From Treponema sp. (GTDB taxonomy: Bacteria > Spirochaetota > Spirochaetia > Treponematales > Breznakiellaceae), in assembly GCA_031255815.1 (NCBI GenBank), contig JAIRRU010000040.1:1-10627 (forward strand): a stretch of DNA of 10,627 nucleotides, in the 5' to 3' direction. Positions 1 through 8,167 of the stretch are shown here, one piece after another (position 1 is the first letter of the stretch; the number at the start of each line of letters is the position of its first letter). The position numbers and the translations under genes are program-made. A model generated the notes under the pieces. The model had not been told where the DNA came from. It saw nothing but the letters and a program-made list of their open reading frames with translations, and made no database searches.

Positions 1-3000
1 GTAATATCCGCCACCAGATTTGCGTTGGAGGAGAGGTTTCCCCCGGCAAAGCTTTCCCCGCCCAGAAGCATCCGTACCGCCATTTCCGTGTGCGACAAGG
101 CCGCCTCCCGGGTTTCCAGATAGTTTCCGGCATTCAGCACGCCGTCCCGGTAGGCTTCGTGTTGCAGAACCAGGCCCATAAAAAGCTGTTCGCCAAGGCT
201 CATCTCGTCCCGGTATTGGTTGAGCAGTATTGTTTTCCCGTCCTGTCCGGCGATCGTTTCGGCCGCCGCTTCACCGCTCCCCCCGGCAAGCCGGACGCCC
301 CCGCTCAGGACGGACATGAGCAGATCTTTTGCCTCCCCGTCCCCGTAACCCCACTGGGATCGCAGGGCGGTCGCCGCGTTTTTTACCTTGTCCCGGCGGG
401 CGGCGATTTCGGAACCGCCGCTAACGCCCCAGTTTGCCATTCCCCTGAGGGCGGAGCTGAGGGCGCCCGGGCTGGCGTCCATGCCTCCGGCGCCGAGCCG
501 GGCGCGGAGCCCCCTGTCCCCGATTTCCAGTTCCAAAAGGCCCGTAGAATAAGTTTTAGCGCCGAAATTTTCCGAATAGCGCAGGATGTTGACGCTGGCG
601 CTGCCGGTCATCTGGTAACTTACCGCGTTGGCGGCCATATCGCCCAGGAAGCTGTTCATCCGGGCCATGTCGGTTTTCTGCGATTGGGTAAAACCTGCGG
701 CCCGGGCGCCGCCCCCGCCCAGGTTGAGCTGCCCCAGAAGGCCGCTTGCCATTGATCCGGTAATCCCGCTGGCCGTATTGGCAAGGGTTCCTTCGAATCC
801 CTCCTGAAACAGATCCCAGGACCAGTTAAGACCGCCCCTGTCCTCGTCCCAGTAGGCGGCTGAAAACGCGCTTCTCGCTGTTCCGTCCGCGAAGTTCCGC
901 AGGCCGCCAAGCGCCGACTTAAACGCCGTGTCCGCCATGCTTCCCCAAAAACCCTCGCCAAGCTTTCTGGTGACGGAGGCCGATACCTTTTCCATGATCC
1001 CCAGGCCGTTCATGGCCATCATGCCGCTTACGGCGCCCCCCGCCGACACGAGGCTCTTCCTGCCCAGTTCCTTTCCCACGTCTCCCAGATCCCTGTATCC
1101 CCCGGCCGCGTCCATGACGCCGAACAGCAGGTCGTCAAGCATATCAATACCGAAGTACAAAGCCATCCCGGCGGCGGCGCCTGAACCTTCGGTAACGGCG
1201 CTTGCCGCGGTCATCGCCATTGCCGCGGCCATCTGCATACCCATATCCGCCACGCTTCTAACAGTGGGAGGCTCAAGAAGGATGCTGTCGGTGGTGTTTA
1301 TCCAGAATTTCTGGTCATAAACCGGCTTCGCCATTTCCGCGATGCCGCGCCGGGCAAGCATTGAGTTCCACTGATAATCGAGCAGGATAAGGCCGATCTC
1401 CCCGCTGCCCGGTTCCTGCAGGTTTTCAAGGGCGCTGCGGTTCAAGTTCGGTTTTTCCTTGAATTTCGGCTCGTAGCCCAGGTGAGCCTCCATCTTTCCT
1501 TCCCTCCCGTCCCGCGCCCGGGTGCTCAGCAGTTCGGCCCCCCAGCCGTTGATGTCCTGTTCCGCCTGGGCCACCATAAACATTACCGTTTCCGGATCCA
1601 GATCCGCCACGGCAAGGGGGCTCAGATCCACGTGGGTATAGGGATCGGGGGCCGTGTAGTAACGGTAGCGGTGTACCGTCTGCCGCTCTGTCTTTACCGA
1701 CACAAGACTGGTATCGGTTACCACCTCCCTGCTTATAGTGCCGTCGATACGGTAACCCCCCTCGGTTACCATCTTTCTTTCCCACTCCCAGGCATCCCGG
1801 TTTCCCGCCTCAACAAAGCTGAGGATCTGCCGCTTAAGTTCCTCCAGCCTTTTCAAGGATCGCGCGGCGGCAAGGCCCGCCGAAGCCTTCCTGATATCCT
1901 CGTCCATCTCCCCGAGAGCCTTCTCGGCTGCCGCCAGCGCGGCGGCTTCCGCGCTCCGCCTGGGGCCCGGCGATGGGGGCGCGAGGGCGCTTCCGGCCCG
2001 GTCTCCAAGGCTGCCGGTATAGGCCATCAGTTCAGGAAGCTTTGTGCCCTCCAAAAGGGTTTCCAGGTACCCGCTCAGATCCGGCGCGTCCCGGTTCGCC
2101 CGGAGGATCGCCAGTTCGGCCAGCGCTTCGCCGATCGCCTCTTCGGTTTTTATTCCCAGCCGTTCCAGAGTTTCACCGTTCCCCGCTTCCCCCGCCCTCA
2201 GGTACTGTTCTTCCGCCCAGTCCCGCTTTGCCATAACGAAACCGAGGTAGTTAAGCTCCCACTCGGCTTTTTTCGCCTCGTACTCCCCGGAGAAATTGTT
2301 CCCCCACTGGTAATACCCCTCGTTCAGCCTTTCGCGCGCCTTTTCCCAGGCGCTTTTCGATAAGCGCAGGATCTCTGCGGATTGTTCCGTCCATCGGCTG
2401 TACTGTTTTTTCCAGTCCTCCCGGAGGAGTTCCCATTCATGTTCCTTTACTTCCAGGGGGCTTTGCACCCCTCTGCTTATCACCTCCAGCGCCGCGTTTT
2501 CCAGATCCTCCAGGGCCTTCAGCGAATACGCCTCGTTATCCCGGCTGTAGAAGACCAGGGTATTGAAAAGGCCGCCCCTGAACCCCGTCAGATTAAGGAA
2601 AGCCGATCTGCTGTCCCAGGTTCCCGCCCCCCAGGCCTCCGCCGCCAGCGTTCTTACAATCCGCCGCAGATCTTCGGAAGCGGGGTTTATCTCCGCAAAC
2701 AGGGCGTCGTAGGCCAGGGCGGCGCTGTTCCGTTCCGACAGGCCCAGGCTCTGATCCGCCGCCAGCCGGGCATAGTTCCTGAGCCGCTCCCTTGCCTCCT
2801 CCGGTATTTCCTGTTCCGCCTCAAGGAAGGCCCGGTATCCGTCCGCCGCCAGCCGCTGGGCATCCTCCAGCCGCGTTTCTTCCGCCGCAAGTTTCTCCCG
2901 GGTTCCGGCCTCTCCCTTTTCAAGCCATTTGTTCAGTATCCCCAGGGAGGCGATTATATCCTGCCCCGCGGAGGCCCCGCTTTCCTGGTACAGGGCCGAA

Positions 3001-6000
3001 TGGTAGAGGGCAAGGGCGGTTTCCCGGCTTACCGCCTGTTTTTCGTCCACGGGAATGGAGAGTCCCGGCAGGGGGGAGGGAAACACGGCGTTTAAGGCGT
3101 TGGCAAATTGGCCGTAACTCATCCTGTTCAGGGATCTGTCGGCCGGTTTCGTTTCTTCCCCAAAAAGCATCAGGTACAGTTCGCGCTGCTCCCTGTCAAG
3201 TTCCGCTTTCCGTTCCAGCAGTGTTTCAAAATTACCGGAAATAAGCTGATCCTGCCCGGCTGAAAGGCTTTCGTTCGCGTTTTTGAAGCTCTTTACCCGG
3301 TCGTAGGCCCTGCGGTAATCCTCTTCCAGCACGAAATTCGCTATAGCCACCGCCTGGGCGGCCAATCCCTTCTGCGTCAGGGCGCCTGCCCCGGCCAAGG
3401 CGAGAGACGCGGCGGCAAAATACCCGGCGGCCGCTCCCTGGGCGGCCCAGGCAATGATGTGTTTTTCGTCCGCTTTTGACTCAAGGGCGTCCGCGGGCCT
3501 TCCCAGGGCCCTCGCTTCAAGGAGGTCTTTTTCCGCGGCGGCCCCGCCGATAATCATGTTGCGTTCCCGGTAGAGGAGGTAGCGGGCAAGATCTTCGCGC
3601 CCCTCCTCCCCTCCCTCTACGCATACCCGGTTATAGGCCCCGGCGAGGACGCTCATGCGGGAATCGTGGTAGATCCCGCTAACATCAACTTCGTGATACA
3701 CCCCGTTCGGCCCGTCGAGAATGGAATAAGCCCCGTCGTCCCCGGGGTTTCCCGCTTCTTTGAACCAGCCCTCCGTTTCCGCGCCTCCCCGCTGCGCGGC
3801 AAGGTACAGGGCGGCGAGCATGATGTCGTTAAAATACTCAATCCCCTGGGGATCCCCGAAGATCTTCTCTATCCATTCCCGCCCCTCAATCTCCGCGCGG
3901 GTATATTCCCGGTAGCCGTCAACGGTTTCGACCGTCTCGGTTCTCTCCCCGAAATATACCGCGCAGACTTCTTCCCTGTTCTCCCCCGCTCCGTAGCCCA
4001 GGGTAATCCGGTAGCTCCCGTCCGCCTCCCTTCTGAGGCTAACAAGATCCCCCGGCCCAAGGGACGCGGAGGAATTTTCCCCCGCGAATGTCCGGTAACT
4101 TTCTTCCACCGCGGCCTCCGCCTTCCGCACAACGTCTTTCTGTCTTGTTACAGCCGCGTCGGTCTCGTAGGCGGCCACCAGGGCGGTGTAGTATTTCTCC
4201 CCCGCTTCCCGGTAAGCCCGGAGGGCATTGTCGTATTGGATACCGGTACCGCGGTTCTGCTGCAGGAGTTCCGCCAGAACTTCTACGGATACCTTTGCCC
4301 GCTCCCAGGCATAGTCCGCCCCGCTCAGCTTTTCCTTGGGCAGGGGGAATTCGCCCTGCTCGTTCCTGCCGAAACCGTCAAGGTATACGCTTGAGGCCCA
4401 ATCGTAAATTTCCTGCCGTTGCCGAAGATTGAGCCGGGCGTCTTTCATTTCCCGGTACGATTCTTCCGCCGCGTCTACGGCCCTGTTGTAGTTTTCATAA
4501 CTTACCCGCAGCCGGCCGATAGCCGCCGTGTATTCGCCGGAACTGTACCTTTCCAAATTGGTCTTTGCGGTGTTAAGGCCGTCCTTAAGCGACTTTTCCT
4601 CTGTTTTAAGATCCTCCTGGTTCCGCGACATCGTCTCAAGCAGGCTGAGGGACTCCTCCAGTTCTTTATGAATCGCAATTTCGGCGTTTAGCGCCAGAGC
4701 GTAGTTTCCCGACGCGTATTTCAGTTTTTCTAGCGCCGCGTTCCGTTCCGCCGCCAGGGAAGAGCCCCCGGCCGCGGGATTGTAGCTGTGGTAGGACCAG
4801 TCTTTCTCATCCGAAAAAACGATCCCCAGCTGGTTTATGTAGCCCTCCATCCGGAGGTAAAGATCTTCGGCGTCCAGCGCCAGGGCTTCCCCGATATTTT
4901 CCCGCTGTTCCTTTGACAGCCTGTTTTCAGGCAGCTCCTTGTCCATCTGGAAAGCGCCGAGCCGGTACATCCGGTTAAAGCGGCCCAGATCGAGTTCCTG
5001 TATCGCAAAACGCGCGTACTCCAGGAAAAAGGCGGCCTCGGTCATGATCTTCCGCTTTTCCTGGACGCGGGCCTCCAGCCTGTCCCTCACCAACGCAAAG
5101 GAACTTCCCCCGGGCGAGATAACAGAGCGGTACACCTTTGCCCGCAGATCCTCCTGAAGGTTCAGTAATACTTTCACCCATTCCCGATCCCTCATTTCCA
5201 GAATCACTCTTTCGAGTTTCTTTTCAGGGTCTTCCCCGCCATCGCTTCCGCCGGGGTTTTCCCAATTCAGGGCGCGGGCGGCAAGTTCGCCCGCGTATCC
5301 GGCAAAGAGATCCTGATCAGCGGGGGTAAAGGCGGCAAAATCGCCGCTCCCCAGCATTTTAAGAAAGAGTTCCGCGTCGTAGACAGAGTTCCGGTAATTC
5401 GTAAAGCTCTCGTAACCGGCAAGGGCCGAACGGTAGGATCCCTCCGCGGCGGAAATATCCGGCCGGCTCAGCCCCCCGGGGCTGTAGATTTTCTGCAGGG
5501 CGGCGTATTGAATGATCCCGCTGATGTAGGCTTTCAGCGCCTCCTCCCCGGCGGCGTTGAGCCCTTCCCCCGCCTTCTGCAGATCGCTGGCGAAAAGCAT
5601 GACCGCGGAAAGGTCTGCGGGGCCGCCTTCCCGCTCCTGGTAATTTTTTATGAGGGCCGAAACGCGCTCCCTCGCTTCCCTGTCCCCGGCGTTAACCTCG
5701 CTGATACGGTAAGCCTTGTACTGGCTGACGATAAGTTCCATCATTTCAAGATCCGATCCGCTCAAAGCCCCGGCGCTCCCGTTCTCAAGCAGGTAGGCCC
5801 GGATCAGTTCCCGCCGCCGTTTTTCTTCCGCCGACAGGGTTTCTCCCAGATGAAGGGTTTCCAGATCTTCGAGGATCTGGAATATTTCCGCCATGTGCCG
5901 CGCCTCGGCCCAGGCCTGCAGGGCGGAGAAATACGAGTCCGCCGCCCCGTTAAGCGTAAGGCTTTCCTCCTCCGTTTCCCCCGGTATAATTACTCCGGCG

Positions 6001-8069
6001 GAAATTTCCAACATCCCGGCGATAATTTCGCTTATCTGTAATTTTACGGTGTCCGGCTGCAGGCCCAGCAGTACCGCGTTTAATTTGCTTAGATTTTTCC
6101 GCATGGATTCCACGATTTCTCTTAGCCGGTCGAGTTCGGCCTGGGCTTCTTCCAGGGATCCTTGGGCCGCGTCTATTTCGGCGCTCCGTATATCGAGGTA
6201 ACCGAGCTTGTCCCGGTAAAGCCCGAGGGCTTCGCCGTAAGACTTCCGGGCTTCTTCAAGCTCCCCCAGAGTCCGGGAGAAAACTTCCAGGCCCGAATCG
6301 TTCCTCATGCTGTACTCGTTTAACGCCGCGGCTACAGCCCTTTCCTCCGCCCAGTATTCCTCCACCGCCAGGGCCTTGAGGTACTCCCGTTCCAGTTCGC
6401 TCAGATAGGCTTCGGCGCTCCCCCTCCCTATGTCCAGCCCCGCTGCCCGGTACAGTTCCTGCACCGCGCCGTCCGCCCGGCTCCGGTAGTTCCCGGCGAT
6501 AACAACCCAGCCGCCCGTTCTTTCAAAGAGGCTTTCACCGCTCGCAAGGAGTTCCTGATCGATAATTTCATCTTTATCTTCGCTGTATTCAATAATTTTC
6601 AAGTATGCCTGTTTCCATAATTCGTATTGCCTTAATATTTCCGGAATCCGCTGCCCGTAAATACCGGTAATATAACTGATGTCTCCGGTACGCAGCAAAT
6701 CGCTCAGGTAGTTATGGATAAGGCTGGGGATCTCCCCCTTGTTGTTGATGCTCTGCCAGCGGATATAGACATTTTCGTACATATACCCCCAGCGTTCGTA
6801 CCAGTCGCTAACCGCCGTCTGGGCCATGCTCATCATGTCCCGGCTCCTGGTGTAGATGTCCCCCTGTATTTTTACCATTCTGGTTCTGACTTCCCGGTTT
6901 TCTTCCGCGGCGGCAAGAAATTCTTCCCTGGCTTCGGCTATTTCATCTTCAAGGGCCCTGCCGCTTTCCTGCCAGCGGAGGTAGGCTTCGTCCAGTTTTT
7001 GCAGCAGTTCGTTTTCCCAGGAAAGCTGTCTCTCCTCCAGTTCCCGGTAAGCGTTGGCCCAGACTTCCTCGCCGCCCAGGTAGATCTGTTCCGCTTCCCG
7101 TTCCCACCCGGCCCGGGCTGCCAGAAACCCGAGCTCCGCCGCCTCCCATTTGGCGAGCCCTTCCTCAAAAGTTCTGCGGAACTGGCTGAGCCAGTCGCGG
7201 GAAGAAACGCTGATATCGCCGGGGTCTTCCTCCGCGATAAGGGTATCCAGCTTGAGAAAGAGAGCCTTTACCGAAGAATTCGCCGCCTCTTCGGCCTCCC
7301 GGGCCAGTTCCCGGGCGATAAGCCCGGCGGCCTTTTCACCGGAAATGCTTTTGAGGCTTTCGCGATCGTAGAGCAATTCCATCATCAGCGAATTTCCCTC
7401 GGCCGCGGCGATGCGCCGGTATTCCTCCAGGGCTTCGGCGCGGCGCAGTTCCCCCGCCTCTTTGAGCAGGCTTTCCTTCAGCTCCCCCTCAATGCCCGCC
7501 TCGCGCAAGCGGCTTTCAAGCTCCAGATACGCGGCCCCGCTGCCGATCTCCCATTCAGCCATGTAGCGATCCACAATTTCCCCTCCGAGCGCTTCCCAGG
7601 CGGCCCGGGCCTTTTCCCCCTCCCCAAAGCTCACAATCCGGCTTTCCCCGGAACCGCTGTTCCAGGTGAAGGCCCGCGCCGCTTCCCGCAGTTCCGCCGC
7701 AAGGCCGCCGGACTCAAAACCCGCCCGTTCCTCATAGATCCGGGCGGCCAGCCACCGGGCCCGGGCGCTCTCCCTTTCTTTGTCGTAGAAAGACGCGGCC
7801 AGCGCCTTGTCTTTTTCCCAGCCGGAAAGATCCTGTTCCCGTAAGTACAGGTTTCCGCTTTCCCATTCCGCCATGGCCGCCAGCAGCCCCGCCTGGGCAA
7901 GGCTTTCCCACTTTTCCGCGCTCCGCTCAAGGGCCGCCCGGTCCAGGTAGTGTTCCAGCCGGACCATACCGCGCCGCAGATCGGGCCGCAGTTCCTCAGC
8001 CGGCAGGAGCAACGACACCTGGGACAAAATGACAAGAAGAGACATTGCCCTGTTAATTTTTTTAGACAT
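1..8069 (-). CDS. Giant exported helical protein, 3' end beyond window (at least 2,689 aa)
   Basis: The frame is open from ATG at 8067-8069 to the left edge. A codon-by-codon read found no stop, so the real C-terminus lies outside the window. The start has an AGGGG ribosome binding site 6 nt upstream and opens a signal peptide (residues 1-24), so the product is probably exported. Approximate layout: helical tryptophan-ladder region 30-440; charged, Tyr/Glu-rich helical region 440-1320; mixed or beta-rich insert 1325-1535; Ala-rich hydrophobic segment 1537-1564; helical region 1580-2080 with a second tryptophan ladder; beta-rich region 2095-2270; Met/Ala/Gly-rich segment 2273-2357; Gly-rich tail with an H-E...E...H motif at 2637-2660. 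Only two cysteines occur (C1369, C1483). I do not recognise a specific function. From memory it resembles the very long exported spirochaete proteins grouped as TIGR04388, whose role is unknown. A structural surface protein or a polymorphic-toxin-like carrier are both possible. Confidence 0.93.
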   Translation of the reverse strand, partial: MSKKINRAMSLLVILSQVSLLLPAEELRPDLRRGMVRLEHYLDRAALERSAEKWESLAQAGLLAAMAEWESGNLYLREQDLSGWEKDKALAASFYDKERESARARWLAARIYEERAGFESGGLAAELREAARAFTWNSGSGESRIVSFGEGEKARAAWEALGGEIVDRYMAEWEIGSGAAYLELESRLREAGIEGELKESLLKEAGELRRAEALEEYRRIAAAEGNSLMMELLYDRESLKSISGEKAAGLIARELAREAEEAANSSVKALFLKLDTLIAEEDPGDISVSSRDWLSQFRRTFEEGLAKWEAAELGFLAARAGWEREAEQIYLGGEEVWANAYRELEERQLSWENELLQKLDEAYLRWQESGRALEDEIAEAREEFLAAAEENREVRTRMVKIQGDIYTRSRDMMSMAQTAVSDWYERWGYMYENVYIRWQSINNKGEIPSLIHNYLSDLLRTGDISYITGIYGQRIPEILRQYELWKQAYLKIIEYSEDKDEIIDQELLASGESLFERTGGWVVIAGNYRSRADGAVQELYRAAGLDIGRGSAEAYLSELEREYLKALAVEEYWAEERAVAAALNEYSMRNDSGLEVFSRTLGELEEARKSYGEALGLYRDKLGYLDIRSAEIDAAQGSLEEAQAELDRLREIVESMRKNLSKLNAVLLGLQPDTVKLQISEIIAGMLEISAGVIIPGETEEESLTLNGAADSYFSALQAWAEARHMAEIFQILEDLETLHLGETLSAEEKRRRELIRAYLLENGSAGALSGSDLEMMELIVSQYKAYRISEVNAGDREARERVSALIKNYQEREGGPADLSAVMLFASDLQKAGEGLNAAGEEALKAYISGIIQYAALQKIYSPGGLSRPDISAAEGSYRSALAGYESFTNYRNSVYDAELFLKMLGSGDFAAFTPADQDLFAGYAGELAARALNWENPGGSDGGEDPEKKLERVILEMRDREWVKVLLNLQEDLRAKVYRSVISPGGSSFALVRDRLEARVQEKRKIMTEAAFFLEYARFAIQELDLGRFNRMYRLGAFQMDKELPENRLSKEQRENIGEALALDAEDLYLRMEGYINQLGIVFSDEKDWSYHSYNPAAGGSSLAAERNAALEKLKYASGNYALALNAEIAIHKELEESLSLLETMSRNQEDLKTEEKSLKDGLNTAKTNLERYSSGEYTAAIGRLRVSYENYNRAVDAAEESYREMKDARLNLRQRQEIYDWASSVYLDGFGRNEQGEFPLPKEKLSGADYAWERAKVSVEVLAELLQQNRGTGIQYDNALRAYREAGEKYYTALVAAYETDAAVTRQKDVVRKAEAAVEESYRTFAGENSSASLGPGDLVSLRREADGSYRITLGYGAGENREEVCAVYFGERTETVETVDGYREYTRAEIEGREWIEKIFGDPQGIEYFNDIMLAALYLAAQRGGAETEGWFKEAGNPGDDGAYSILDGPNGVYHEVDVSGIYHDSRMSVLAGAYNRVCVEGGEEGREDLARYLLYRERNMIIGGAAAEKDLLEARALGRPADALESKADEKHIIAWAAQGAAAGYFAAASLALAGAGALTQKGLAAQAVAIANFVLEEDYRRAYDRVKSFKNANESLSAGQDQLISGNFETLLERKAELDREQRELYLMLFGEETKPADRSLNRMSYGQFANALNAVFPSPLPGLSIPVDEKQAVSRETALALYHSALYQESGASAGQDIIASLGILNKWLEKGEAGTREKLAAEETRLEDAQRLAADGYRAFLEAEQEIPEEARERLRNYARLAADQSLGLSERNSAALAYDALFAEINPASEDLRRIVRTLAAEAWGAGTWDSRSAFLNLTGFRGGLFNTLVFYSRDNEAYSLKALEDLENAALEVISRGVQSPLEVKEHEWELLREDWKKQYSRWTEQSAEILRLSKSAWEKARERLNEGYYQWGNNFSGEYEAKKAEWELNYLGFVMAKRDWAEEQYLRAGEAGNGETLERLGIKTEEAIGEALAELAILRANRDAPDLSGYLETLLEGTKLPELMAYTGSLGDRAGSALAPPSPGPRRSAEAAALAAAEKALGEMDEDIRKASAGLAAARSLKRLEELKRQILSFVEAGNRDAWEWERKMVTEGGYRIDGTISREVVTDTSLVSVKTERQTVHRYRYYTAPDPYTHVDLSPLAVADLDPETVMFMVAQAEQDINGWGAELLSTRARDGREGKMEAHLGYEPKFKEKPNLNRSALENLQEPGSGEIGLILLDYQWNSMLARRGIAEMAKPVYDQKFWINTTDSILLEPPTVRSVADMGMQMAAAMAMTAASAVTEGSGAAAGMALYFGIDMLDDLLFGVMDAAGGYRDLGDVGKELGRKSLVSAGGAVSGMMAMNGLGIMEKVSASVTRKLGEGFWGSMADTAFKSALGGLRNFADGTARSAFSAAYWDEDRGGLNWSWDLFQEGFEGTLANTASGITGSMASGLLGQLNLGGGGARAAGFTQSQKTDMARMNSFLGDMAANAVSYQMTGSASVNILRYSENFGAKTYSTGLLELEIGDRGLRARLGAGGMDASPGALSSALRGMANWGVSGGSEIAARRDKVKNAATALRSQWGYGDGEAKDLLMSVLSGGVRLAGGSGEAAAETIAGQDGKTILLNQYRDEMSLGEQLFMGLVLQHEAYRDGVLNAGNYLETREAALSHTEMAVRMLLGGESFAGGNLSSNANLVADI
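78..161 (-). other. H-E...E...H motif region near the visible C-terminus (residues 2637-2664)
   Basis: The sequence reads HEAYRDG at residues 2637-2643, then ETREAALSHTEMA at 2652-2664. H2637, E2638, E2652 and H2660 sit on what look like two short helices. The spacing could suit a metal site or a catalytic cluster, but it is not the classical HExxH zinc-protease motif. I recall similar HEAYRDG stretches in large treponemal proteins, unverified. Function is unknown. Confidence 0.4.
999..1253 (-). other. Met/Ala/Gly-rich hydrophobic segment (residues 2273-2357)
   Basis: The segment begins VADMGMQMAAAMAMTAAS and continues through small and hydrophobic residues (AAAGMALYFGIDML, LVSAGGAVSGMMAMNGLG) with few charges. 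Regular Gly and Ala positions recall glycine-zipper-like packing and could insert into or cross a membrane. It separates a beta-rich region (2095-2270) from the Gly-rich C-terminal part. Membrane insertion is inference. Confidence 0.5.
2217..2435 (-). repeat. Tryptophan ladder, block 2 (residues 1879-1951)
   Basis: W1879, W1886, W1893, W1908, W1922, W1937 and W1951 are spaced 7, 7, 15, 14, 15 and 14 residues apart. All Trp codons were checked for frame. The last part has the same 15/14 alternation as block 1, some 1,500 residues earlier. The segment is strongly charged and helical, with Tyr and Phe between the Trp (for example GYYQWGNNF). Confidence 0.75.
3378..3461 (-). other. Ala-rich hydrophobic segment (residues 1537-1564)
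   Basis: Residues 1537-1564 run HIIAWAAQGAAAGYFAAASL and onward through Ala/Leu/Gly with no charged residue, long enough to span a membrane. It is flanked by charged helical sequence (DEK before it, a Lys and later EED after it). In an exported protein it could be a membrane-inserting segment or a buried hydrophobic hairpin; sequence alone does not decide. Confidence 0.5.
3465..4097 (-). other. Mixed or beta-rich insert containing the only two cysteines (about residues 1325-1535)
   Basis: Between two long helical tracts the composition changes to Gly, Val, Thr, Tyr and Asp with strand-like stretches (for example SYRITLGYG and VYHEVDVSGIYHD) and short helices. C1369 (TGC at 3963-3965) and C1483 (TGC at 3621-3623) both lie here and could pair as a disulfide after export. 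The domain boundaries are estimates from composition. I do not recognise the fold. Confidence 0.45.
6561..6690 (-). other. AT-rich island inside the giant gene
   Basis: This stretch, around residues 461-504, is visibly richer in A and T than the rest of the gene. It uses Leu TTA codons and encodes a Tyr/Ile-rich helical segment (includes YELWKQAYLKIIEY). It follows the end of the N-terminal tryptophan-rich helices and may mark a domain junction. The reading frame continues unbroken through it. Confidence 0.4.
6972..7193 (-). repeat. Tryptophan ladder, block 1 (residues 293-366)
   Basis: W293, W308, W322, W337, W351 and W366 are spaced 15, 14, 15, 14 and 15 residues apart, a strict alternation giving a 29-residue double step. 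Several of the Trp are followed by Glu (WEA, WER, WEN). The segment is predicted helical and highly charged. Each Trp codon was checked for frame. The residues between the Trp are not visibly conserved, so this is a spacing repeat, not a recent duplication. Confidence 0.75.
7551..7910 (-). repeat. N-terminal tryptophan-spaced helical region (residues 54-173)
   Basis: In-frame Trp codons encode W54, W69, W84, W106, W136, W158 and W173, with spacings of 15, 15, 22, 30, 22 and 15. All are close to multiples of 7.3-7.5 residues. The surrounding sequence is rich in Ala, Glu, Arg and Leu and almost free of Pro, as expected for long amphipathic helices. This is protein-level periodicity; I see no matching DNA repeat. 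Confidence 0.6.
7998..8069 (-). other. Signal peptide of the giant protein (residues 1-24)
   Basis: The N-terminus has a basic n-region (K3, K4, R7), a hydrophobic core from about L11 to L22 (SLLVILSQVSLLLP) and a plausible signal peptidase I site LPA|EE after A24, followed at once by a charged mature region. There is no cysteine near the site, so it is not a lipoprotein signal. The second Met (M9) lies inside the signal and lacks its own ribosome binding site. Confidence 0.75.
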
Positions 8070-8075
8070 AATCAA

Positions 8076-8080
8076 CCCCT
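8076..8080 (-). promoter_or_regulatory. Ribosome binding site of the giant gene
   Basis: AGGGG on the minus strand ends 6 nt before the ATG at 8067-8069. This fixes the start of the giant gene at the codon that opens the signal peptide. Confidence 0.8.
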
Positions 8081-8118
8081 ATTCCGATAATTTAAGTAAA
8101 AAGATGAATTAGCATACA

Positions 8119-8138
8119 CGGCAAAGCGCCTTCTGCCG
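8119..8138 (-). promoter_or_regulatory. Second, weaker leader stem-loop
   Basis: CGGCA and TGCCG form a 5-bp outer stem. An inner AAG/CTT pairing encloses a 3-nt loop, with one bulged base between the two parts. It sits about 50 nt upstream of the giant gene's start codon, between the longer stem-loop and the ribosome binding site. It could be fortuitous. Confidence 0.25.
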
Positions 8139-8167
8139 CCAATCCGTTTTTGCCCTTGGTTGAAGCC

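Noticed and set aside
78..161. Classical HExxH zinc metalloprotease
   Set aside because: The sequence is HEAYR, so the second histidine of the motif is absent at the required position.
90..755. 221-codon open frame on the plus strand
   Set aside because: Antisense shadow of the C-terminal part of the giant gene; low-complexity Pro/Gly/Ala-rich translation.
1482..2363. 293-codon open frame on the plus strand
   Set aside because: Antisense shadow of the giant gene, which has a ribosome binding site, signal peptide and coherent protein composition.
6714..7844. 376-codon open frame on the plus strand
   Set aside because: It lies wholly antisense to the giant gene, is rich in Phe, Pro and Gly as expected for the complement of Glu/Ala/Arg-rich helices, and matches no family I know.
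7631..8035. 134-codon open frame on the minus strand
   Set aside because: Out of frame inside the start of the giant gene; its Arg/Trp/Cys/Pro-rich translation is not protein-like.
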